Source: Alviniconcha marisindica (lineage: Eukaryota > Mollusca > Gastropoda > Provannidae). From it: a DNA stretch of 64,000 bases. Shown in pieces: positions 12,391 to 50,360 of the stretch. The stretch covers positions 325,001 to 389,000 of the forward strand of contig JABMCL010001766.1 in NCBI GenBank assembly GCA_018857735.1, given 5' to 3'. A program made the position numbers and the translations under genes. The notes under the pieces were generated by a model. It had not been told where the DNA came from. It was given only the letters and a program-made list of their open reading frames with translations, and made no database searches. The stretch's first letter is position 1. Each line of letters opens with the position of its first letter.

Positions 12391-12583
12391 TGTTCAAGTG
12401 TCCTCTTCCCTTTCATAAACACTGTCCACGATTGTAGTCCTACATGCTCTTACAACTTAGCCTTGTTGGCAGCACAGTAGTTAGACCTGTTCCAGTGTCC
12501 CCTTCTTTTTCATCAACACTGTCCATGATTGAAGTCCTATATATGCTCTTACAACTTAGCCTTGTTGGCAGCACAGTTGTCAG
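12391..12583. repeat. Two-copy tandem duplication, about 96 bp
   Basis: Two diverged copies share CTCTTACAACTTAGCCTTGT and TTGGCAGCACAGT. The second copy starts near 12486. Confidence 0.85.
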
Positions 12584-15127
12584 TAGTGCCTTCAGTTTCC
12601 AAAGCACCTCCCCCATTCTTCCTCTTTACGCATTCTCTGCAACTGATGTCATGCATGCCCCTACAACTTATTCACATTAAAGCGCAACTGAACAAAAGAT
12701 GCAACATGGCCCTTAAAAACTTTGAAAAGGTACATACAAATATTTCCACTTGCAGGTTTTGCTTGGTTTTCTAACAACATCCACACAAAAAAGTACCCTT
12801 TTGCTTCAGATCCTAGTTTTTCAGGGCACAGCCATGTGGCCTTGCTGTCTACCGGTGAAGAGCTGGAAAGGTTTGGCACATGGCATATTTGATACTTTTG
12901 CCACACATTCCAGCCTTCATGACATCACAGATACAGATGGCAGTACACAAAATGACAGCACTCCTGGCCATGTGCTCACAGTTTCAAACGTTGATTTTTA
13001 ACAAACATGACCAAACACTCAGTGAAAAAATGTCGTCACTTGTGTGTCTATTTTTCATTATTTGTTTTTATTGACATGGTCCATAAGGTGTCTTCACCTC
13101 GTTTCCCCTTTAAGTTTGAAATGCCTTTAGTTTCCCAATGTAAGACTCTAAATGGAGAGAACAGAAAGGACTGCATGTTTGTCCCATTCCTAGCAGTGTT
13201 CTTCGTGGCTTAATTGGACTCATTAGAACTCGTTAAAGTGTTCCGCTTGTCCAGCTTACTCCAAATTCAGTCTCAAGCAAATTGAACAAAGCAGAACATT
13301 ACATCCCCCATCAACCAGATATGTTTTTAACCTTCTCCAAAAGATCCAGCAGCTTCAGTTTTCAACAGTGGCACAACAGTGCAGTGTATGGAACTGGGTG
13401 AGGCCATTTTCTCTTTCATTTTTGTTGTACAAATATATATATATATATATTTGTTATGTCATGATTCTGGTCATTATTTTACTCTTTCGAAGTTTCAGTA
13501 CAGCAGTGTATGTCGTGCAGTACAGATACATGTAAGCAATATGCTAGTCTTTATCATAAACACACTGGTGCTGATTCCGTGCAGAAGTTCCACATTACCT
13601 ACTGTAAGTGCATGCTGACAACACAACTTCCATAAGCAGGATCAACAACGTCTTCTCATTTGGATTTGGATAACAGACAAGTCCATCGGTTTTCCCTGTC
13701 TGGTTCCATGACAACCAACAAACATTTTAACGCCATAATTTTTCATAAGATATAAATCACTTCTGCATGTTTTACAGTGTCTGCACAGTCAAGAAGCAAG
13801 ACTCTGAACGCGTTCTGATGATCTGGAACTCTCTCAAGTCAAAATGAATCACTGCAGCTTGAAAGGAAATCTGATGAAGGCAAAGCTGTCCAAAATAAAT
13901 AAATACATAAATACAGCCAAAGCGAAGAAAACAGCCCATCATTTTGCTGTGTACGCACTACCCATAAAACTGATAGTAACCTGTATTTTTATGCCCAGTC
14001 AACCATATAAACTGATAAAGTGCCACTGTTTGACATAAGCGGACATCAGAATAAACAACATCAAAACAGCTCAGCCTGACACCTAAACACACACAAAATT
14101 CACATAAAGACTAAAACTTCAATAAAAGTAATAAACAAATAACAAAAAAACAAAAAACAAAAAGATACTGTGTGACTAGGGTGGTTCAACATCTCACTAG
14201 ACAAAAGTGCGTGTACAATATTTTTCTCTATGCTCTTTCATCCGCATGGTGCATCATCCGTAGCTAAATGCAACACACTGACAGGGCAATGCATGGCCAA
14301 TTGTTATCACTTTTCAGATCTCAAAATGCACGTGCACAGTAGAAAAATGCCATTACATCAGCTGTACTTGATTGTTGCTGCGTGAGTAGTTCATGGAGAC
14401 ATCCAACAAATTTGGCAATGCAGTGTTTACCACCTCTCAAGTTGAACTCGAAGTTCTTAACACCTTATATACACATGCAGAAAATAAATGTTACACCCTC
14501 TGCGACTCCTTCCTTTCCAAAGCACAACCAAACTTTCTTCTTGCTGCAGTTGAGGAACGTTTTGAAACAAATATTACATCTGTTGATAAATAAGTCACTA
14601 AAACGTATTTCAGGCTTCACACACATTTGTGCAGACACTATATCTACGCAATTAGGGTAAAAATTGCAAAAATAATATTCGAAGCATCAACATCCATACA
14701 CTTGTACAGAAAAGGGGGGGGAAGCTGAAGAATGAAACCTGGTTTTTTTTTGGCAACATGTTTTCTTCTTCTCTGCACATCTACCTAAATAATCTATAAA
14801 TACAAACTGTCAACGAACACCCATTTCAGTTTAATGATTTTGTTTTTCAAATGGAACTGGTCAAATCACAGCTGAACAAGTCAAACTTTTTTAACATCAC
14901 CAACATGACAAGCATCAACAATCCAACGTCAAAGAGAAACACGCAACACGGCTGCCAACATCAAACAACAGAAACAAAATGCCAATGGAAGAACCACATC
15001 AAACAAACAATGTCAGTCTAAACAAAAGCCAACCCTTTCCATCTTCTCGCCCCTTCAGTTGCACTCAAAAACAACCATTCAACACAGGAAAACTTCCTCT
15101 CGCAATTTGTGTTCCTGGTTTCTGGCT
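12584..15127 (-). other. Probable 3' UTR / downstream flank of the FAM13-like gene
   Basis: This lies directly 3' (minus strand) of the FAM13 stop codon. No tandem array or open domain frame is visible. On the minus strand, candidate polyadenylation signals are ATTAAA (14835 to 14830) and AATAAA (13072 to 13067). UTR status is inferred from position only, and the true end is unknown. Confidence 0.35.
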
Positions 15128-42649
<27,522 letters not shown>

Positions 42650-42841
42650 ATTTGTGACCCAAAATGGTGTTTAAACAACTGTATGCTTCGCTGTGCCATA
42701 CTGACACAGTTCGATCTAGAATGAAAGTGGAGCAGGGGAGTCATTCAGCACAGCTGCTTTGTTTTTCCACACAAAAATCAAATGGTCTGGTACAGTGGTA
42801 GCTATCTTGCAGTCAGCATTCATATTTTGGGACCTGTACAT

Positions 42842-42858
42842 TTAAGGAGTGGGGGGGG
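42842..42858. repeat. G homopolymer
   Basis: A G run of about 12-13 nt. The surrounding 42.65-43.05 kb has no recognised gene. Confidence 0.6.
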
Positions 42859-43057
42859 GGGGTTCGGGGGGCACACTTCTAACATGCGATATAACATGTA
42901 CAGCATCTGATGTGACTGAGCATTCTTTTTTTCTTGCTTGCAGATCAACAACGGAAGCGATCGTGCTTAGCTAGAGTTTTCACTTGCTTCTGGACCCAGG
43001 GTACAGAGTATCTCCAGCAAGACACACAAAGCACTCAGTTTCAGCCGAAACTTGGCA

Positions 43058-43459
43058 CTGGCGACTTTATTTTTTACTGACACTAGGGAAACATTTATGG
43101 GTAAAAACCAGCAGATGCCAGTCTAGCAGAGGCTCTGGTTACTCAGTTACTGAGTTATGTGAATCTCCTGATCACTCATTCACCGTTACTGTTAGTGTTA
43201 CTGTGTTAGACTGTTAGTGTTAATGTGATTAAACTTAAATATGTGACACTCTGGTACTGGCGACTTTATTTTTTACTGACACTAGGGAAACATTTACTGG
43301 TAAAAACTGGCAGATGCCAGTCTAGCAGAGGCTCTGGTTACTCAGTTACTGAGTTATGTGAATTTCCTGATCACTCATTCACCGTTACTGTAACTGTTTG
43401 TGTTACTGTGTTAGACTGTTAGTGTTAATGTGATTAAACTTAAATATGTGACACTCTGA
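43058..43459. repeat. Two-copy tandem duplication, 199 bp period
   Basis: CGACTTTATTTTTTACTGAC at 43062 recurs at 43261. Both copies end with TTAAACTTAAATATGTGACA. Identity is high apart from one short indel near the GTTACTGT repeats. Confidence 0.92.
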
Positions 43460-44901
43460 CTCTGAGTTTGACTCTGTAGTGTAATGCCAATTGATCACAC
43501 TGACCAGTTTTCATGATTCATCACTCATCACTGTCCAAAGGGTAAATCTACAATAGTACAAACAAATTATACTGAACTGATAATAAAAAATTTAAGGTGT
43601 ACGTCATATGCTAACACTGTACCAGTTCTGCCTACATAAATAACTCACTGACTAAATGAATACTCATGACAGTGTTGTTGTTTCCATAATGATAAGTTAA
43701 TTGTCCTTCAATTCTCAGTTTGCAAATGAATGCAAAAAAGCTTGTCTCCATGTCTGTCACTGAGTATCTGCCCTTTTTTCACTGTGACCAAAATATGACA
43801 AGCCATGCAACTCACACCAGAAAACATCATAATCAGTTAACAAAATGGTTGAATGCATTGCCTTGTTCATTCACCATACTAATAACTAAATTTAAGCAAT
43901 AATCATCACACATCAGATGTGGCAATGGCACACAGACAAGTTTGAACTAACCATCTCAATGTTGCTACCACACTGTTGCTGCATCATAAGTTCAGTTTGA
44001 CATTGCATCAGATTCCTTGTGAATGTGATGTTCAAATAATTACAATGCAATATTTAGCAAAAATGCAACTGTGTCCTATAATATTTATTACAATAACAGT
44101 ATATTATGCATCTATTGTATTATGATTAATAGACTTTATCAGTGCAGTTTCATGTTTTATCAAACATCAGTCAGATTTTTTTTTAAATGTGTATTTGTGT
44201 ACTGTCAGTCAGTGTGAACCTCAACCATTACCATTTAAATCAATAATAATAAATACTGATCAAATACGGTTGTTGATCCTATGCTTTTGATAGTACTTCA
44301 AAAGTAAGTCTGGGTCAAACTTTTCAATGTTATCCTCTTCTTCAAAAAATAAAAGAATATCTCAGTCACTGCGGACTTCTTCAACAGCTTAAACAGTTAG
44401 CGGCACATCTGATGTCTTGATCTTGATGGTTACGTCGACTTGGGCCGTGTCCTGGCATAGATCATTAAATGTCGACGGAAAAACGGAGAGTGCACTTAAT
44501 GTTGGGTAGGGATGAGGGATCGAAATTCCTCCATCGACTTTGCAGACACCACTTCTTCTGGGTGGGTTGTTCCACTTCCAGTCAGAAACAGATCTAAACT
44601 CTCGGTGTCAACAGCTGAAGATTAGAACCAGTTGGTCCCATTTCCGCAGCGGACAAGGCCCCGATTACATCTTTCTGGCATACTAAACCAGTCACTGCTC
44701 ATTCCTACATTATAAACAAACAATTCGGGAGTTTGATTTGACTAAGCCTTTCAAACTCCTTCGGCACTGTCAGCGAAAGCCTACGGGCAGGTAGACCATC
44801 CCTGCACAAGTCTATGAGAAGAGAGTACTTGGCACGGTGAGGTGCACTGACATGTCTTCAATTGCATTTGCAACAAATCTCATGTAAAACATGCGACTTA
44901 C
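43460..44901. other. Probable intronic sequence, no gene seen
   Basis: AT-rich to 44.3 kb, then more CpG-containing towards 44.9 kb. No domain-bearing frame was recognised. Confidence 0.4.
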
Positions 44902-45010
44902 CTCACCAATTTTGGCTTCTGATGGTGAAATCCATCATTATCTCCACAAATCCAATCACGACTTCCCCCCTGCATAAAAATTAGTTCGGTTAAACGCTTT
45001 TCGAGTTGGT
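44902..45010 (-). other. FAM13: Candidate 5' untranslated exon of FAM13
   Basis: A strong minus-strand donor GGTGAG|gtaagtcgc lies at 44902. The sequence upstream has no open frame that joins the RhoGAP exon in phase: an ATG at about 44974 opens 25 codons but ends in the wrong phase. Non-coding first-exon status is inferred from position next to the CpG-containing promoter region. The 5' limit is not determined. Confidence 0.35.
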
Positions 45011-45232
45011 CGATGCTCCTTGGAATCAATCCAGTAAATAAACGAGTTATCGAGTTTGAAATGAGTTCGGTCCGCAAATTAATAAAATTGTGAGAAAGAA
45101 CTTAATCTGTCAAGCTGCTTTGGTTTAGTAAAATATTTCTTTCGTCGGTAAATAGCTTTGACACCAAACAATCAACCACCCATAAACAATAAGGAAAATA
45201 TATCTGTGTTATTTCGTTAAATTATTATCACA

Positions 45233-45275
45233 ACGGAAGTAACGAATATTTTGTTACCAATGTGTCAACTTCCGT
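45233..45275. promoter_or_regulatory. Candidate bidirectional promoter with paired ETS sites
   Basis: ACGGAAGT (45233-45240) and its inverse ACTTCCGT (45268-45275) flank 27 bp. They lie between the candidate FAM13 5' exon (minus, 44.9 kb) and the probable STAMBP 5' exon region (plus; a donor-like CATG|gtaagcc at 45594). ETS/GABP-type sites are known to be enriched in divergent promoters of animals. Function here is inferred. Confidence 0.4.
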
Positions 45276-45599
45276 TTATCTGTCGAGCAGACGATTATGT
45301 TCATGGACATTTTCAAAAATGTGTTCTACAACAGACAGACGTTCTCCGTTGAAGTTCAAGTTTAATTAATGTTCCAGATCTTACGCTTGCAGTTGCTGTT
45401 GTTTATATTACACAGGTATTGACGCGCAAGCCCAGTTTGTTTTGCCATACAGTTCGACCACAAGTTTCTGACTCATAGTCCAGTGGCAGTGACGGACGGT
45501 GAACATCCGCCCAAAAGTTGTGTGTCTGAAAGGGTCTATTTCGAGGGATCCGTTGGATCTAGTCCATACCCCTTTTGTATTGTTCATGTTCATGGTAAG

Positions 45600-46429
45600 C
45601 CTTACCAACAGTATTTAAACCAAGAAACAAAGCAAAAAAAGTTATAATTGTAATCTAGGTTTCAACGGACTCGAAAGATAAAATCAGAGAAAAAGGCCAA
45701 GACGATGCATTTTCTCGAACCTTTGAATTTTGTCGCGTAACCATAAATAAAAATGAAGGATGTGTTGTTAATGTTATTACTGTCGAAGAATACCCACAAG
45801 AATAGAGGAGCTGGATGCACTATAGGTGCATGATGTGGCAGGCTAGAAAAAAAAAACCTGCGGGAGCTGGTCGTGTTCTTTCATTTCAGTTCATTCGTCT
45901 AGTATACTTAGTAGTACATGATCCCCTTGCGTTCTCAGTGTGAACCTATCAAAGTTTTTTAAACAAAATAGTTGGTCGCCTACAGAAAAGAGAAAAAGAA
46001 GGCCCAGATTCACAGTTGATGTTTGTTTTGTTATTGTTGCTGTTGTTGTTGTTTTAACTTGTGATTTCTGTGACTGACATCATTAAGCATTGTCTAAAGT
46101 GTCTTGTTGACATCTTCAGTAGTATTCTTTTTGAAGTTTAATACCGAGACTGTGTCAAATTGTGATATCCATTGTCTGCAGCATTGGCCATTTCAAACTT
46201 GTTGGAAGGGAGAATAATTCATTGTATTTTGCTTCTGGGTCATTTATGCAGTGTCTATGTACAAGGTTGTTAATACTATTACTACATTAGCCTTAGGTGC
46301 AAAAACACTAACTCATTGACATCTTCAGTGCTGTTCTTCTTGTTACTTTGTCAAATTACTATACCTGTTCCTCAACAACAGATTCCAATCTATCAATATG
46401 GAGATGTCCTGATATGGCACTATGGTCAA
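45600..46429 (+). other. Probable STAMBP intron 1, 5' part
   Basis: No recognised coding sequence. It contains a short (GTT)n at about 46027-46053. The 5' exon of STAMBP could not be delimited; the donor-like site at 45594 is one candidate. Confidence 0.4.
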
Positions 46430-46805
46430 TAGCAGTAAAGCCAGGTGTACTCTATTGCTCTGTACTGGGCCCCTTCTTCTTCCTCATGTATCACAGTAAT
46501 GACCTTCCAGACAGCCACTTCACTTGCATGATTGTCATGATTGCATGATTGTCTGCAAACAGTGAGGTCCTCTGCCTTGTCACTGTTCAACACCAGCTGG
46601 CCCTACAAGTCCACAGGAAGATAAGCCAGCATTTAGATGATACGATTATGAAGAAGAGTGGGACATGCTGTACTACCCAGATAACTGCATTGTCAGTGTC
46701 ACACAAGCTGCAAAAAAAGAACCCACCCAAGTACGCATTCAACACATCAAGACATCGATGAATTATCTTGGAGTGACCCTGCATATCACATTGAAAAACT
46801 GGATG
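46430..46805 (+). pseudogene. Degenerate LINE reverse-transcriptase fragment
   Basis: The first segment reads VLGPFFFLMYHSNDLPDS, matching the QGSVLGPLLFLLYINDLPDS motif of non-LTR retrotransposon reverse transcriptases (Jockey/CR1-like). After frame changes, a second segment reads EEWDMLYYPDNCIVSVT and then MNYLGVTLHI, matching the downstream W..F...KC..V.VT and KYLGV.L motifs. The catalytic ADD block between them is lost and several stops or frameshifts occur, so it is a dead remnant. It lies upstream of the STAMBP start codon, probably in intron 1. Confidence 0.8.
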
Positions 46806-46825
46806 TGTGCACACCAGGAACACAC

Positions 46826-46848
46826 ACACATGCACACACACACACACA

Positions 46849-46908
<60 letters not shown>
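46826..46908. repeat. (CA)n microsatellite
   Basis: About 40 CA repeats with one ACCAC break. It directly follows the LINE remnant and may derive from its tail. Confidence 0.9.
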
Positions 46909-46909
<1 letters not shown>

Positions 46910-47114
46910 CATGCAAACAGACACTTTATACACCCCTCACATTCACACCCCTCATCCCTGACCGCCACGCACACATACACACACACATGTGCACACATAC
47001 ACATATATGCACTTTCTCCGATTTACAGTTCACTGGAGTTTATTGTGAATAGTGTGAGAAGTTGTTCTTGGTGGTTCTTTGCAGTGTCACATTTTAACTC
47101 AATAACTGTTTCAG

Positions 47115-47977
47115 ATATGGCAGTAAATGCACTTTCGGACATCCATGACCCATCAGCCAAAGTACGTGCCCTGGCTGACTATGGGTCTCAAGTTGAAGTG
47201 GACAAACTGATTTCCCCAAAGCTTTACTTCCGCTCAGGCCGTGAGATGCTGCGCATGGCAAACATGTACTGTGACGAGGGCAATCTGGAAAGTGCGTTCA
47301 TTCTCTACTCCAAGTTCATTACGTAAGTATGAACAAATCTGTGCTCATGCTCAACAAGCCTCATGTTGAAGTTTAATTTTAACTAAAGCACATCTTCATA
47401 TTGATTGCCCAAACAAAAACTCCTTTTTTCCTGCATGAAGGCTGCTGCAGGTTGTTGTTGTTGTTTTGAGGGGGGGGGGGGGGGGGTCCAGGTTGCTGAA
47501 GAGCTTCCTCACCATCAGTTTCCACCTGCCAAAACTGACACCTGAGGTTGTCATGTGGTAGGCATGCCTAAAGCAGTTATTCCCATGCCATGCTCCCAGT
47601 CTGACAGGGGCAGTGTGTTGATTGACCAATTCTGATCTAGGCAGTGAGAGAGGTAGCGGCTCAGAGATCAAACAGTTTAACTTTGTGGTCTGAAAAGGTT
47701 AACATACGCCATTTCCACCTCTCCCTCAGGTCCCACTTTTACAAATGTTTGGTTGGTTGTTGAATTGGTTTGGTGAAAGGTGGGTTTGTAGGTAGGCAGT
47801 TTGTTGGCTTGTTGGGAAACAGTGGATGTTTTCTAAGTGGCATGTTCCAGAACTGTCTGTACAGTGTAGTCTGTGAGAAAAGATGACCTTAGAAAGCAGC
47901 TAAAGCAGGTCTGAATTTATTTGGTTACTTATTGTTACGTTTGTTTCTTTACAGGCTTATTTCAGTTGACTGATGTG

Positions 47978-48008
<31 letters not shown>

Positions 48009-50360
48009 CGTTTGTGTGCACATGTTCATACATCATTACATGTGATTGTGTGTAAAATGTAGTTTCTTGCCTGTTTAGTTTCTTGTGATTTGAATTGCTT
48101 GTAGTCATTGTTATTGTCATTTTCTGCTAGAGGTGTTTCAGTGTGTATGTAGTTTCTGTTTAAATTATGTGCGCCAAGCTCAATTTTAATGTTAGAGGTT
48201 TACATTTTATAAATATTTCATTATTATTATCATCATTCTTTTAATGATTTGCACCAGCTATGATTATGAAGTGTAGGATTTAAAAATGTGGTTTTGTGTG
48301 AAAAGTGTGATGGTGATGCTTCAGGAGTCTTTTGTCATGGGTTCCATTTCACTTCATTCCGTTTATTTATCAGTATTATTTTTCAGCCTGTTCGTTGAAA
48401 AGCTGCCTTCACATCCTGAGTACAAGACATCATCACCACCAGCTGATGTTCAAGATTTCAAGAGAGTAAGGTTTAACTCCTTAATGGAAAATGACAGAAC
48501 TTAAGTCTTGCCTGAGATTAATTTGCACGGTTGTATAACTATAAGACATGCATAGCATTAACATGTTTTAAAAATGCAAACAGCTACATGTCCTTGCTGA
48601 CAAAATGTTCTTATTAGTTATAGAAACCAAGTGAGAATCAGCCACACAGCATATATACCGGAAGACAAAACAGGCTGTCTCTAGAAATTAGTGGATGTAT
48701 AATATATATAGCACAAAGCACACAGCAAACAACTTTGGCAAGTGTTGATAAATAATACAGCAGAACCCCTCATCTAAGACCACCCCAAAAACTGATCAAG
48801 CCAAAGCAGTGTACTTCTTGTCAGTCACTCAGATGAACACTGAAATTCTCTGCACAGATGCTGCAGTGCACTGCATGTTTTCCAGACATCCCCAAAGCCT
48901 CATTGCCACTGGTGCCAGAACTGAGACAGAAATCATGCTGACATGTACAGACACACAGAGGAATGTCTGCTTCAAACATGAAAGCATGAAAAACATTCTC
49001 AAACATGGAATTATTGTAACTTTAGACAAAGGCACACATTGCTACATTTTTTTTAAGCAGACATTTCACACTTTATTTCATTCAATGATTTCCATTGCTG
49101 TCGCATTGGCGGAAATGTTTTTCTTTTTCTTCCCTAGGCCAGGAGGGCCATAGATCCAAGGGAAACAACTACATGACAAGCTGCCATCAGTTTGTTGCAC
49201 AAAGTTGCTCCCCTTAGTGTAAATGGCGTTTTTTTTCCATTGTTATCGCTTTGTGTATCATATTTTGTAGTATTTTGACATACACCCCAAGCCTCGTTTT
49301 TATGATACCCTGCCTCCAAAATCTGCAGCAACTGGTTATGCCACAATATGGGCACTCCTTATTTCCATGCATTTGTCCACCAACACTGTCGGCGCCCTCC
49401 AAAAGATTTGGGTACTAATAAGGCACTGGAAGCAAAACAGCATCAAAGCACACACGTAAACATGCAGTGCATCCACCATGGGTAAAAAAATTAGTTCCAT
49501 CTGGTGTAAAAGATGTGGGCACTCCTTATTTGTTATATAAACGAAAAGGCCTTTTATAATTTAAGTTCTGACAGCTTACAGCTGTTTGAGCACCAACAAA
49601 AAAATGTCAGACAGTTTTCAGAGACCTATGGTGGAACCAACTGTGGCAGTAGTTGGAGGAAGGATGTCATGAACCACTGCTTGGAGTTTGATTTTAACAG
49701 TGAGACCTTGACAATGACAGTGAGATCTTGACAGTGACAGTGAGATCTTTTGTCTGTGCCATCATAAATTCACATATTTTCAAATCTCTACATCTCTTCA
49801 AAGCTCTACATCTACATAACAGCTACACAAACCTGTGAATGTCTCCAAAGGACTCATGGACCTGTTTCAAAAATATGTTAATGATGTACAACAAACAATA
49901 AAAACAATCTTCTTTTTTTCTTTCTTTGTGTGTGTGTGTGTGTGCATGTTCTTTGGATTGGATACTTTATCAATATCACTGAGATGACAGAGTAAGGTAG
50001 ACGATTCTGCCATTTTTTCTTCTTTTTTTCTGTTCTTTTTAGCAGGCTCTACAGTCTTACCTTTGTAAAAATGTATGGTCTAAACATTTAACCTGTTAGT
50101 TTATTTTGTTTATGTTTTTTACAAAATTCAAGGCCTAAAGTTTGGATCAGTTTTAAGGAATGAGATGTGAGAAAGTCAGGTTTGCATCTTAGATGTGTGA
50201 TTTTTTTCATTTGTCATGTTTTATTTCATGCATATTGTTTTATGTGATGCACCCATATATTTTGCAGAAAGTCAAGAAAGTGTTTCCTTTGGCAGAAGAA
50301 ATCAAATCAAAATTAAAAAAGAAATACACAGAGGAAGAAGAAAAAAGACAAGCAGAAGAG
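47115..50360 (+). CDS. STAMBP: STAMBP exons for the N-terminal helical domain
   Basis: Exons 47115-47322, 48387-48465 and 50268-50360. They encode [60 protein letters not shown] and [18 protein letters not shown], each paralleling human AMSH in order. The start codon lies 2 nt inside the exon (acceptor tgtttcag|atATGG), so the 5' UTR must come from an upstream exon. This domain binds CHMP3/ESCRT-III in the human protein. Confidence 0.95.

Noticed and set aside
45408..45608. Small protein on the minus strand in the promoter region
   Set aside because: No family similarity recognised. The position fits 5' UTR/promoter sequence better.
49214..49402. Zinc-finger fragment ([10 protein letters not shown]) on the minus strand
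   Set aside because: A single CxxC pair without partner ligands. No matching family, so probably chance or an unrecognised repeat.
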